Shown: piece after piece, positions 7,010-15,576 of the stretch
Position numbering within the stretch: the stretch's first letter is position 1
Layout: every line of letters begins with the position of its first letter
NCBI GenBank assembly: GCA_947254025.1
Contig: CAMYBS010000005.1
Coordinates: 1 to 64,000 of the forward strand
Length of the DNA stretch: 64,000 nucleotides
Reading direction: 5' to 3'
Source of the DNA: an uncultured Clostridia bacterium
Lineage (GTDB): Bacteria; Bacillota; Clostridia; Tissierellales; Peptoniphilaceae
Position numbers and translations under genes: made by a program
Notes under the pieces: generated by a model
Told to the model about the DNA's origin: nothing
The model's database searches: none
Seen by the model: the letters and a program-made list of their open reading frames with translations, nothing else

Positions 7010-10000
7010 TTATTTATCTAAGCCAGCCATTCTCTTGTAGCTTGCAAGTCTGTCCTTAGCTGATTCTTCAGCAGCCTTGAACAAGATTTCTGCTTCTTCA
7101 GGGAAGTCCTTTTGAAGTGATGTGTATCTTACTTCAGAACCTACGAATTCTTGGAATGATTCTGTTGGATCTTTTGAATCTAATACGAATGGATTCTTTC
7201 CTTCTTTTTCAAGTCTTGGATCGAATCTGTATAGGTGCCAATAACCAGCAGCAACAGCTTGTTTTTCTCTGTTAACGCTCTTGCCCATACCGCATTTTAA
7301 TCCGTGGTTGATACATGGAGCGTAAGCGATGATGATTGATGGTCCATCGTATTCTTCTGCTTCTTTGATTGCCTTAAGTGCTTGGTTCATGTTAGCGCCT
7401 AGAGCGATTTGAGCAACATATACGTAGCCATAGCTTGTCATCATTAGACCAAGGTCTTTCTTTCTAATCTTCTTACCAGAAGCAGCGAATTTTGCAACAG
7501 CTGCTGTTGGTGTAGCCTTTGATGATTGTCCACCTGTATTTGAATAAACTTCTGTATCGAATACGAATACGTTGATGTCTTTACCTGATGCTAGTACGTG
7601 GTCAAGTCCGCCGAAGCCTATATCGTAAGCCCAACCGTCTCCACCAAATACCCAAACAGACTTCTTAATCATGTAGTCTCTTAATTCATCGATTTGTTCA
7701 AGTATTTCATCTTGATGAGCGTCTCCAGTCTTCTTAGCTAATTTGTTTGCCATCTTAGCATAAGCTTCCTTGCTTACTCTTGCATCTCTCATATCTGATA
7801 ACCAAAGTTTGAATGCTTCTTCAAGTTCAGCATCTTTATTGTCTAGTGCAATGTAGCTTTCCATTAGAGATTTGATTCTGTTTCTGTTAACTTCATCAGC
7901 TAGAGCAAAACCGTAACCATATTCAGCGTTGTCTTCGAATAGTGAGTTAGCCCATGCAGGTCCTTTACCGCATTTGTTTACGCAGTATGGAGTTGATGGA
8001 GCTGAACCTCCCCAAATTGATGAACAACCTGTTGCGTTTGCAATGATCATTCTGTCGCCATATAGTTGAGTGATTAGTTTAGCATAAGCAGTTTCACCGC
8101 AACCTGCGCAAGCACCTGAGAATTCAAGAAGTGGTTGTTGGAATTGAGATCCCTTAACGCTAAATTTATCCATAACGTCGTCTTTTACTTCAACTTCGTC
8201 CATAGCGAAATCCCAGTTTTCGTTTTCTACTTCTGCAATGTCTTCAAAGTGAACCATTTCTAGTGCTTTTTCCTTAGCTGGACAGATGTCAGCGCAGTTA
8301 CCGCAGCCTGTACAGTCAAGTGATGAAACTTGCATTCTATATTGTAGTCCTTCTAGTCCCTTGCCTTTAGCTTCAATTGTTTCAAATGTTGCAGGAGCCT
8401 TAGCAGCTTCATCAGCATTTAATAGTATTGGTCTAATTACAGCATGTGGACAGATGTATGAACATTGGTTACATTGGATACAATTTTCTTTGTGCCACTT
8501 AGGTAGGTTAACAGCAATAGCTCTCTTTTCGAACTTAGCTGTACCATTTTCAAATGTACCGTCTTCAATACCAATAAACTTAGATACTGGAAGAGAGTCA
8601 CCCTTTTGAGCGTTCATAACTTCAGCAACTTCTTCAAAGAACTTAGTAGTTTCTTTCTTTTCTTCTTTTTCATCTTTTAAGTCTTTCCAGCTTTCTGGAT
8701 ATTTGATTTCTTTTAATTCTTCAATACCCTTATCAACCGCTTGGTAGTTCATGTTAACTACCTTTTCACCCTTACGTCCGTATGATTTAACGATAGAGTC
8801 TTTTAAGTGAGCGATAGCTTCGTCAAGTGGAAGTACTTCAGATAACTTGAAGAAAGCAGCTTGCATAATCATGTTAGTTCTTCCGCCTAGACCGATTTCT
8901 TCAGCGATTCTAGTTGCGTTTATTGTGTAGAACTTAGCATGGTGCTCAGCAATAGCGCGTTTTAACTTGTTAGGCAAGTTTTCTTCTAGTTCCTTTTCGT
9001 CCCAGATGCAGTTTAGTAAGAATGTTCCGCCATCTTTAAGTCCATCTAATAAGTCATATAGGTGGATGTATGATTGCTTAGAGCAGCTTATAAAGTCTGC
9101 ATGACTGATAAGGTATGTTGATTTGATAGGTGATTTACCGAATCTTAAGTGAGAAACTGTAACACCACCTGACTTCTTAGAGTCATAAGCAAAGTAACCT
9201 TGTGCATATAAGTCAGTGTTATCACCGATAATCTTGATAGCTGACTTGTTAGCACCTACTGTACCGTCTGAACCGAAGCCCCAGAACTTACATTTGATAG
9301 TTCCTTCTGGTTCTGTATTTATAATCTTCTTAATTTCTAGTGATTTGTGAGTAACATCATCATTGATACCAATAGTGAAGCCATTGATAGGGTTTTGTGA
9401 TGCTAAGTTTTCATATACTGATAAGATTTGTGAAGGAGTAGTATCCTTTGAACCTAAACCGTATCTACCACCAACGATTAGTGGCTTAGTATCTGCATCG
9501 TAGAACATTGACTTAACGTCAAGGTATAGTGGTTCGCCTAGAGCGCCCTTTTCCTTAGTTCTATCTAGAACAGCGATTCTCTTAACTGTCTTTGGATATA
9601 CATCGAAGAAGTATTTCTTAGAGAATGGTCTATATAGTCTAACCTTGATAAGACCAACTTTCTTGCCGTTACTGTTTAAGTAGTCAACAGTTTCTTCTAC
9701 TGTATCAGTTACAGAACCCATAGCGATGATGATGTCTTCAGCATCTTCTGCTCCATAGTAGTTGAATGGTTTGTACTCTCTTCCTGTAATCTTAGAAAGT
9801 TCCTTCATGTAGTCAGCAGCAATCTCAACTATGTCTTCGTAATGTTTGTTAGATGCTTCTGCAGCTTGGAAGTAGATATCAGGGTTTTGAGCAGTACCTC
9901 TTGTTACTGGGTGTTCTGGGTTCAAAGCGTTTTCTCTGAACTTTCTTAGAGCGTCCTTGTCAAGAAGTTTCTTTAGATCTTCATAGTCGATAACTTCGAT

Positions 10001-10546
10001 CTTTTGAATTTCGTGAGAAGTTCTGAAACCATCGAAGAAGTGTAAGAATGGTACTCTTCCTTTAATAGCTGAAAGGTGAGCAACACTTGCAAGGTCCATA
10101 ACTTCTTGAACTGAGCCTGATGCTAACATAGCAAAGCCTGTTTGACGGCATGCCATAACGTCTTGGTGGTCACCAAATATGCTTAGAGCGTGTGATGCTA
10201 TAGCTCTAGCTGATACGTGGAATACACCTGGAAGTAGTTCACCAGCGATCTTGTACATATTTGGAACCATAAGTAGAAGACCTTGTGAAGCTGTATATGT
10301 AGTAGTTAATGCACCTGCTTGTAATGAGCCGTGAACAGCACCTGCTGCACCTGCTTCAGATTGCATTTCTTGAACTAAAACTCTTTCGCCAAATATGTTT
10401 GTTTTACCGTGAGCAGACCAGCTGTCAACAGCTTCCGCCATATTCGATGAAGGAGTTATTGGGTAGATGGCAGCAACTTCTGTAAATGCATAAGATACAT
10501 AAGCAGCAGCTGTGTTACCATCCATGGTTTTAAAAACTTTTGCCAT
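7010..10546 (-). CDS. nifJ: Pyruvate:ferredoxin (flavodoxin) oxidoreductase, single-chain
   Basis: Converts pyruvate and CoA to acetyl-CoA, CO2 and reduced ferredoxin, the central catabolic step of many anaerobes. The 1178 residues contain all domains of the homodimeric enzyme in order: the pyrimidine-binding domain with YPITPSSNMAE, the gamma domain, two ferredoxin-type clusters (CIQCNQCSYICP near residue 687 and CTGCGNCADICP near 744), and the TPP domain beginning ACAGCGET near 811 with GDGWAYDIGFGGLDHVLA further on. Length is as expected. It is transcribed alone from a consensus promoter carrying two candidate regulatory motifs, and ends at its own terminator. Confidence 0.97.
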   Translation of the reverse strand: MAKVFKTMDGNTAAAYVSYAFTEVAAIYPITPSSNMAEAVDSWSAHGKTNIFGERVLVQEMQSEAGAAGAVHGSLQAGALTTTYTASQGLLLMVPNMYKIAGELLPGVFHVSARAIASHALSIFGDHQDVMACRQTGFAMLASGSVQEVMDLASVAHLSAIKGRVPFLHFFDGFRTSHEIQKIEVIDYEDLKKLLDKDALRKFRENALNPEHPVTRGTAQNPDIYFQAAEASNKHYEDIVEIAADYMKELSKITGREYKPFNYYGAEDAEDIIIAMGSVTDTVEETVDYLNSNGKKVGLIKVRLYRPFSKKYFFDVYPKTVKRIAVLDRTKEKGALGEPLYLDVKSMFYDADTKPLIVGGRYGLGSKDTTPSQILSVYENLASQNPINGFTIGINDDVTHKSLEIKKIINTEPEGTIKCKFWGFGSDGTVGANKSAIKIIGDNTDLYAQGYFAYDSKKSGGVTVSHLRFGKSPIKSTYLISHADFISCSKQSYIHLYDLLDGLKDGGTFLLNCIWDEKELEENLPNKLKRAIAEHHAKFYTINATRIAEEIGLGGRTNMIMQAAFFKLSEVLPLDEAIAHLKDSIVKSYGRKGEKVVNMNYQAVDKGIEELKEIKYPESWKDLKDEKEEKKETTKFFEEVAEVMNAQKGDSLPVSKFIGIEDGTFENGTAKFEKRAIAVNLPKWHKENCIQCNQCSYICPHAVIRPILLNADEAAKAPATFETIEAKGKGLEGLQYRMQVSSLDCTGCGNCADICPAKEKALEMVHFEDIAEVENENWDFAMDEVEVKDDVMDKFSVKGSQFQQPLLEFSGACAGCGETAYAKLITQLYGDRMIIANATGCSSIWGGSAPSTPYCVNKCGKGPAWANSLFEDNAEYGYGFALADEVNRNRIKSLMESYIALDNKDAELEEAFKLWLSDMRDARVSKEAYAKMANKLAKKTGDAHQDEILEQIDELRDYMIKKSVWVFGGDGWAYDIGFGGLDHVLASGKDINVFVFDTEVYSNTGGQSSKATPTAAVAKFAASGKKIRKKDLGLMMTSYGYVYVAQIALGANMNQALKAIKEAEEYDGPSIIIAYAPCINHGLKCGMGKSVNREKQAVAAGYWHLYRFDPRLEKEGKNPFVLDSKDPTESFQEFVGSEVRYTSLQKDFPEEAEILFKAAEESAKDRLASYKRMAGLDK

Positions 10547-10588
10547 TTTTATTCCTCCTATTTAAAATTATTATCTTTTACAGTTTCA

Positions 10589-10617
10589 ATTATATACCAA
10601 AGGTTCAATATTTGCAA
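10589..10617 (-). promoter_or_regulatory. Sigma-A promoter of nifJ
   Basis: TTGCAA (10617-10612), 17-base spacer, TATAAT (10594-10589) on the minus strand. The -35 lies inside the inverted repeat ATATT-N6-AATAT at 10608-10623, which is almost identical to one upstream of rubrerythrin. Confidence 0.75.
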
Positions 10618-10631
10618 GAATATTTTATAAA

Positions 10632-10647
10632 TGTGATTTGGATCACC
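10632..10647. promoter_or_regulatory. CRP/FNR-type palindromic site upstream of nifJ
   Basis: TGTGATTTGGATCACC matches the CRP/FNR-family pattern TGTGA-N6-TCAC. Its centre lies about 57 bases upstream of the predicted nifJ start of transcription, a suitable place for an activator. The regulator is not in the window. Confidence 0.4.
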
Positions 10648-10743
10648 TATAAGCTTTTCTTATACTAAAATTTTTTTGTAAATTAAATTTTGCGCAAGCT
10701 TTTACTAATTTTTTAATTACAAGAGGCTTATAAAACTTAAGGT

Positions 10744-10845
10744 AAAAATCGTTCTTAACGTCCTATATAGTTCCTCGCTTCTTACGACTTTCATAAAAAT
10801 CGTTTTAGGTGCATCATATAGTAGCTCGCTACTTACAATGTTTGT
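10744..10845. repeat. Two imperfect 51-bp tandem repeats
   Basis: Units 10744-10794 and 10795-10845 both start AAAAATCGTT and share TATAGT--CTCGCT-CTTAC. On the minus strand they read open for 17 residues each, with a similar peptide (VSSELLYDAPKTIF and VRSEELYRTLRTIF), but without a start signal. This is the main content of the 530-bp stretch between nifJ and the next gene, besides the nifJ promoter and a uvrC remnant. Confidence 0.6.
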
Positions 10846-10877
10846 GCCGCGCATATAAAAAAGATACCTAAAACCTT

Positions 10878-10960
10878 TTAAGTATCTTTTCTAAAAAATT
10901 CATATATATCTTTTCTTTTTGGAGCAATGCCAACTATCTCATAAGTATCGATTTGATAGA
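10878..10960 (-). pseudogene. Remnant copy of the uvrC 3' end
   Basis: This stretch matches the end of the intact uvrC at 13741-13918 in two blocks. Block one (10859-10914 against 13723-13777) includes the terminator stem, stop codon and the codons for DIYEFFRKDT. Block two (10911-10955 against about 13871-13918) encodes EIVGIAPK. About 95 bp between the blocks are missing, and the copy has no upstream part. It is a degraded duplicate left next to nifJ. Confidence 0.75.
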
Positions 10961-11075
10961 AAGCTGCTAAAATTTATTTTATTTATTATTATCGTATATC
11001 AGTCACATTTTTTAAAGTGTTATTTTTCGAACTTCTTTTGTGTCACAACTTTCGTCATACCTTTAAAATTTTATT

Positions 11076-11582
11076 TTATAATCCAAGTAGAATCACTAGC
11101 CACGCTTGGACTATAGATGCGATTGGAATTATCAAAAATGGAGTTAAGATAAAATGTTCTTTAATAGCCAAATGTTTCATCCAATTTCCAAATTCGTAGT
11201 CCTCATGTCCTTCTGTACCTGGTATTACTATCTTATCCTTGTACTTTCCTTGGAACAAAAGTACATCCAATAGAAGGAAATCTCCAAAGTTTAATATTAT
11301 CCACTGAATATAGCTCATCCAGAAAAGATCTCTAAGTCCTCTTATTCCCGTATGTAAAAGAGAGGTCACTCCATATATAAATACGATTCCTGAAATTATA
11401 ATCGTAAGTATTAAATTTATTCTTTTCTCTTCTTTTGTCATCTTTTCTGGAGCCGAATTTTGTATTTTCTTTGGATAGGAATCAAAGAAAAATCTCGGGT
11501 TAATCAGTACAAAAGCTGCCACTGCACCGTTAAAGATAGCAGCCATTGCAATTCCATCTAATATTGCTCTTGTTATATCCAT
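11076..11582 (-). CDS. Membrane protein of unknown function, four predicted helices
   Basis: A 168-residue protein with hydrophobic helices near residues 8-30, 57-80, 88-110 and 142-165, and a hydrophilic loop with a HEDYEFG-like stretch between the last two. Aromatic and charged residues in the loops (FFFDSYPKKIQ; GTEGHEDYEFGNWMKH) suggest a conserved but unrecognised family. It is the last gene of an accessory block that starts with the membrane methyltransferase at 13470, and follows a broken hydrolase gene by 10 bp with an SD sequence AAGGAGAAT before its ATG. Confidence 0.7.
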   Translation of the reverse strand: MDITRAILDGIAMAAIFNGAVAAFVLINPRFFFDSYPKKIQNSAPEKMTKEEKRINLILTIIISGIVFIYGVTSLLHTGIRGLRDLFWMSYIQWIILNFGDFLLLDVLLFQGKYKDKIVIPGTEGHEDYEFGNWMKHLAIKEHFILTPFLIIPIASIVQAWLVILLGL

Positions 11583-11592
11583 AATATTCTCC

Positions 11593-11935
11593 TTATTTAT
11601 TTTCCAAAAAGATTTTTAGTTTCTCCGCGTATTCTTTGGGATGATCGTGGAGAAATTGTCCATGATCCATTCCTTCAAATACTTCTGTTTTCATTTGTGG
11701 AAGATACTCTTAATATTTTTTCACTTTTTGCAGAGTTGGTCTTCGCTTCCCCTCCAAAACATTATTGGATTTGAAAACTTAATTAAATTCTTTGGATGCT
11801 TGTAATGATAGATAAACTTGCAGGCATTTTTAATAGTATTTTTCGAAATTTTTGGATAGGTCATTTCTATTACGCTTAGATTATCCTTGCCCATAAGCTT
11901 ATCTAATAAAAGTTTAGGTATTGGTTTTTTAAATC
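11593..11935 (-). pseudogene. Alpha/beta-hydrolase remnant (C-terminal half)
   Basis: The minus strand reads KPIPKLLLDKLMGKDNL, then PIMFWRGSEDQLCKK, interrupted by TGA, then with frame changes EVFEGMDHGQFLHDHPKEY and a stop at 11593. The Asp of RGSED and the His of MDHGQ match the acid and His positions at the C-terminus of alpha/beta hydrolases. The nucleophile half is gone and stops and frameshifts are present, so the gene is dead. The flanking genes of the block remain intact. Confidence 0.65.
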
Positions 11936-11963
11936 AAATAGGCTACAAATAATAAATTATCTA

Positions 11964-12590
11964 TTACTCTTTGTCTCCTGTGATGAAAAAATCGCAACAA
12001 TCTGCTCCATTTGCTATAGTATCTTTTCTGTGAAGTACTCCATGCTGAAGGGTAATCATCACATCATCAAGTTCGCAGAATAGTGGCATTAGTTCATCTA
12101 CCCCCAGCTTCTTGGTATATGTACATATTGGACAACGAGTTATTCGATAGTAACAAGCATCTTCGTAAGGTTGCCCTTCGAAATCGACCTTAAAAGAAGT
12201 CGGATAAAGTTTTTCTTTTTCTGGAGTGTACCATTTATAATACTTAACTATATTCTTTTTGTTGCTGGCCTTACCTCTCTTGGTATTTAAGTCTGTCATA
12301 GCAAAGAACCACTTAATATAGTAGAGAGATCTGCGCATCATTTCTTGGATGGTTTCTGGCGGAATCTTCTTATCGCTTGCTAAATATGGAGATACAAATA
12401 CTAGAGCAAACATTTCATTGTAAACCATTGGGTTGTCAGCACCGATGTCATCCATATTCTCAACCAAATCTCTATAGACACCTTTGCTCTTTCTAATAAT
12501 ATCCGAAGCATATACTTTATCATACTTCTCTATAAGAACTTTTTTCATCGGTCTTTTAAATAAGCAAAAATAAAAACCATTGTACTTCAT
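11964..12590 (-). CDS. L-2-amino-thiazoline-4-carboxylic acid hydrolase-like protein
   Basis: A 208-residue cytoplasmic protein resembling the ATC-hydrolase family, named after an enzyme in the L-cysteine-forming ATC pathway of Pseudomonas; most members have no tested activity. The C-terminal half carries the family pattern: YYRITRCPICTYTKKLG, LMPLFCELDDVM, then a terminal CCDFFI segment. Several cysteines (ITRCPIC, FCEL, CCDF) may bind a metal. It lies between a methyltransferase gene (52 bp upstream) and a broken hydrolase. The family call is from recall of motifs; the true substrate is unknown. Confidence 0.65.
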   Translation of the reverse strand: MKYNGFYFCLFKRPMKKVLIEKYDKVYASDIIRKSKGVYRDLVENMDDIGADNPMVYNEMFALVFVSPYLASDKKIPPETIQEMMRRSLYYIKWFFAMTDLNTKRGKASNKKNIVKYYKWYTPEKEKLYPTSFKVDFEGQPYEDACYYRITRCPICTYTKKLGVDELMPLFCELDDVMITLQHGVLHRKDTIANGADCCDFFITGDKE

Positions 12591-12642
12591 CTTGCATACC
12601 TCATTAATTTTCTAAAATTTTTATAATAATTTATATACTATT

Positions 12643-13470
12643 TTATTTTCTTCCAATAAGAAGCATCGAGCCAGAAAGTCCCAGCAAAACAGCTTCTTTA
12701 TGAGTCATAAAAAGGCCCTTTGTTGTATCAATTAACTGCACATCTTCGTAGCCATCTCTTTCTAGTTTTTCGATAAATTTATTCATATCTCCATATCTTG
12801 ACTTATTCATCAAATCATGAATAACAAAAACTCCACCTTTTTTAAGTACACGAAGTGTTTCAAGTAAAAGCTTTTGTTTATTTTTCCCCATTATATTGTG
12901 ATAAACATAGTTGCTTGTCACTGCATCAAAACTTTCATCTTCAAATGGAAGCTTGACTGCATTTCCTTCTTCAAATCTCACATTCGCTACTCCCTCAGCA
13001 CTAGCATTGTCCTGGCAGAGCTTCTTTTGAAATTCACTCTTGTATGGGCCACTCCATATATCACAACCCACCATGATTGCCTCTGGATTTTTCTTGGCGC
13101 AGGCTATAGTAAGCGCGCCACTGCCGCAGCCCACATCTAAGCCCACTCCACCATCTTTGATTTTTACATAGTCGGCAGTCCCTTCTATTATGACTTTAGC
13201 GAGCTTTCTTTTACCCTTGTAATCAAAACTCTTATATAAAATGCTAAGCCAGAAAGTAATTAATATAAGTATTAGGCACAATGCCCCTAGAATAAATCCG
13301 CAGATAATCCTTGGCCTTCCTTGAAGAACTAAGTCGCTTGCACCAAATATGCCAAATAAAATAAGACTTACTATACTTTCACCAATCTTAGCCTGCAACA
13401 TTCTTTTTGGAACCCAGTTTTTGTAGTCAGCTTTTATTTTCTCGTCATCATTAAAACCTAATTGTTTCAT
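12643..13470 (-). CDS. Membrane-anchored class I SAM-dependent methyltransferase
   Basis: A 275-residue protein with two N-terminal membrane helices (about residues 30-48 and 55-78) and a C-terminal class I methyltransferase domain. SAM-binding motif I is VGLDVGCGSGALTIACA near residue 110, followed by an acidic residue in VGCDIW, motif ALPF-like EEGNAVKLPFEDESFDAV and VLKKGGVFVIHD. The catalytic fold resembles UbiE/small-molecule methyltransferases. The substrate is unknown and may be lipophilic given the anchor. First gene of an accessory block, with a promoter carrying a palindrome (13567-13595). Confidence 0.85.
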   Translation of the reverse strand: MKQLGFNDDEKIKADYKNWVPKRMLQAKIGESIVSLILFGIFGASDLVLQGRPRIICGFILGALCLILILITFWLSILYKSFDYKGKRKLAKVIIEGTADYVKIKDGGVGLDVGCGSGALTIACAKKNPEAIMVGCDIWSGPYKSEFQKKLCQDNASAEGVANVRFEEGNAVKLPFEDESFDAVTSNYVYHNIMGKNKQKLLLETLRVLKKGGVFVIHDLMNKSRYGDMNKFIEKLERDGYEDVQLIDTTKGLFMTHKEAVLLGLSGSMLLIGRK

Positions 13471-13566
13471 ATAATTTTCTCCTTTTAATAAATAATTTTA
13501 TAAAATTTCTTTTTATCTTCTTATATAATATTTTAATTCACAGCTTTATAAGCTTATTCTAAATCT

Positions 13567-13595
13567 ATGTTAGCACTAGCTAATTAATTTGTCAA
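13567..13595 (-). promoter_or_regulatory. Promoter with palindromic operator-like site in the spacer
   Basis: On the minus strand TTGACA (13595-13590), a 17-base spacer and TAACAT (13572-13567) form a promoter for the methyltransferase block. The inverted repeat TTAGC-ACTA-GCTAA (13570-13583) lies in the spacer and -10, where a repressor would block transcription. A second TTAGC-N4-GCTAA occurs at 63329-63342. Confidence 0.5.
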
Positions 13596-13722
13596 GTGCT
13601 TTATATAAATAGTTAAATAAACTTTAAATTTTCATAAAAAAAATAATTACTACAATAAAACTCTTACTAAAATTTTTATTTTTTTAACTCTTCATTTTAA
13701 TTTTAAGCGATACTTAATTAAA

Positions 13723-13753
13723 AAAAGATACTTAAATCAACTAAGTATCTTTT
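13723..13753 (-). terminator. Terminator of uvrC
   Basis: A 12-bp stem (AAAAGATACTTA / TAAGTATCTTTT) followed by T residues on the minus strand. The stem overlaps the last codons of uvrC. A copy exists in the uvrC remnant near 10860-10890. Confidence 0.85.
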
Positions 13754-15576
13754 CTAAAGAATTCATATATATCTTTTGCATTTGTCTTTGATATGCCCTT
13801 GACTGACTCAAGCTTTTGAAGGCTCGCTCTACGTATGCCATCGATATCTTCGAAGGCTTCGTAGAGTATCTTTTTCTTTTTTGGACCTATGCCAACTATC
13901 TCATCGAGTATGGATCTGTTGATGTTCTTCTCTCTTAATGACCTGTGATAGGTGATGGCAAACCTATGTGCCTCGTCTTGTATCCTTGTAAGTATTTTAA
14001 AAAGTTCTGAACTTTTATCAAGCTTTATAATCTCGCCCATGTATGCAAGAGAGTCGGTTCTGTGGTGATCGTCCTTCTTAAGTCCCACTACTGGTATCTC
14101 TATACCTAATTTATCTAAAACCATCTGTGCACTCGATGCTTGTCCAAGGCCGCCGTCTATAAGTATGATGTCTGGCAGCGCTGCGAATGAACCATCCTTG
14201 TCCTTCTTGCTTCTTAAAAATCTTCTCTCAAGTACTTCTCTTAGTGAGCCGTAGTCGTCCGCTCCGACTATAGTCTTGATCCTAAAGCGTCTGTACTCAT
14301 TCCTTTGCATGTCGCCGTTTTCATAGACGACCATAGATGCAACCGAGTTTTGTCCCATGGTATTGGATATGTCGTAGCACTCGAGTCTATTTGGTACATC
14401 TTCAAGCCAAAGTATGTCCTTGAAGCGCTTCATCGCCATATCTTTCAAAGCTTTCTTTCTTATATATCTGTCGGCGTGCTTCTCTACCATGTCGATGGCG
14501 TTCTTCTTTGCCATAAGTACCAAGGCTCTCTTCTCGCCTCTTTGTGGAACGTGTATCTCGACTTTGTGATTTGCAATCTTTGATAGTGCATCCGCCATCT
14601 CATCCATATCCGGAAAGTCGATCTCGGTGATGATTTCATTTGGCATATCGATGTTTGCTGAGTAGTGCTGCGAGATGAAGGCTTTGAAGATCTCCTTGAT
14701 GTCTGTCTTCTTCTCGTTCTCAAATAGGTAGTAGTTTCGCTCTATAATCTTGCCATCGCGTATAATGAACAGCTCAAGTATAAGGTCAGAGATACCTTCT
14801 GCATAACTAAGGACGTCTCTGTTGATGGCGTCGGGCGATGTAATTTTTTGCTCTTTATGTATATCGTTAAATGCATTTACAACGTTTAAGTACTCTTGCG
14901 CTTTCTCAAACTCCAAATTCGTTATCGCCTCATCAAGCTTTGCCTTGTATTTCTCCAAGATGGACTTGTCCTTGTTTTGCAAAATCCTCATCGCTCTATC
15001 GATAAGCTCCTTGTACTCTTCTTCACTCACATCTTCCTTGCAAGGCGCTATGCACTTACCGATAAAGTAGTTAAGGCAGGGTCTAATCTTTCCCTTCACC
15101 TTCTCTATGTTCAAGCTGCAATCTCTAAGCTTAAGCTCTCTGTTTATTATGTCGATGGCGATGTTGACGCTCGCAGCGTTTGGATACTGACCGAAGTACT
15201 TCGCTCCATCTTTTCTTAAGAGCCTAGTCTTAAGTATCCTGGGATACTTTTCATTAGTCGTTACCTTTATGTATGGGTAGCTTTTGTCGTCACGAAGCAC
15301 GATATTGTACTTTGGAACATAACGCTTAATAAGGTTGGACTCTAAAATTAGAGCCTCAACCTCATTATCAACAATTATATATTCAAACTCGGCAATGTTT
15401 TTTACCATAGCCTTAACTTTTTCAGAGTGATTAGTACTGCTTCTAAAGTAGCTTCTCACCCTATTAGATAAATTTTTTGCCTTACCTACATAGATGATCT
15501 CGCCCTTATCATTCTTCATGATGTAGATGCCGGGATTCTTAGGCAGCTTCTTTATCTCTTCTTCAAAGTTAAACAT
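13741..15576 (-). CDS. uvrC: Excinuclease ABC subunit C
   Basis: Makes the two incisions in UvrABC nucleotide excision repair. The 611 residues have all domains: GIY-YIG nuclease at the N-terminus (GIYIMKNDKGEIIYVGKAKNL, residues 16-36), a cysteine cluster (CLNYFIGKCIAPC near 165-180), the UVR motif (near 205-240), the RNase H-like endonuclease domain (CYDISNTMG, then LPDIILIDGG), and C-terminal helix-hairpin-helix motifs (VGIGPKKKKIL; VKGISKTNA). The ATG overlaps the stop of the upstream aminopeptidase gene (TAATG), so the two are translationally coupled. A fragment of its 3' end is duplicated near nifJ. Confidence 0.96.
   Translation of the reverse strand: MFNFEEEIKKLPKNPGIYIMKNDKGEIIYVGKAKNLSNRVRSYFRSSTNHSEKVKAMVKNIAEFEYIIVDNEVEALILESNLIKRYVPKYNIVLRDDKSYPYIKVTTNEKYPRILKTRLLRKDGAKYFGQYPNAASVNIAIDIINRELKLRDCSLNIEKVKGKIRPCLNYFIGKCIAPCKEDVSEEEYKELIDRAMRILQNKDKSILEKYKAKLDEAITNLEFEKAQEYLNVVNAFNDIHKEQKITSPDAINRDVLSYAEGISDLILELFIIRDGKIIERNYYLFENEKKTDIKEIFKAFISQHYSANIDMPNEIITEIDFPDMDEMADALSKIANHKVEIHVPQRGEKRALVLMAKKNAIDMVEKHADRYIRKKALKDMAMKRFKDILWLEDVPNRLECYDISNTMGQNSVASMVVYENGDMQRNEYRRFRIKTIVGADDYGSLREVLERRFLRSKKDKDGSFAALPDIILIDGGLGQASSAQMVLDKLGIEIPVVGLKKDDHHRTDSLAYMGEIIKLDKSSELFKILTRIQDEAHRFAITYHRSLREKNINRSILDEIVGIGPKKKKILYEAFEDIDGIRRASLQKLESVKGISKTNAKDIYEFFRKDT

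Noticed and set aside
13471..13740. Possible small gene between the methyltransferase and uvrC
   Set aside because: Very AT-rich with many stops in all frames; only the promoter with its palindrome and the uvrC terminator are supported.
14484..14723. Arg/Ser-rich minus-strand frame inside uvrC
   Set aside because: Out-of-frame reading of the uvrC sequence with unnatural composition.
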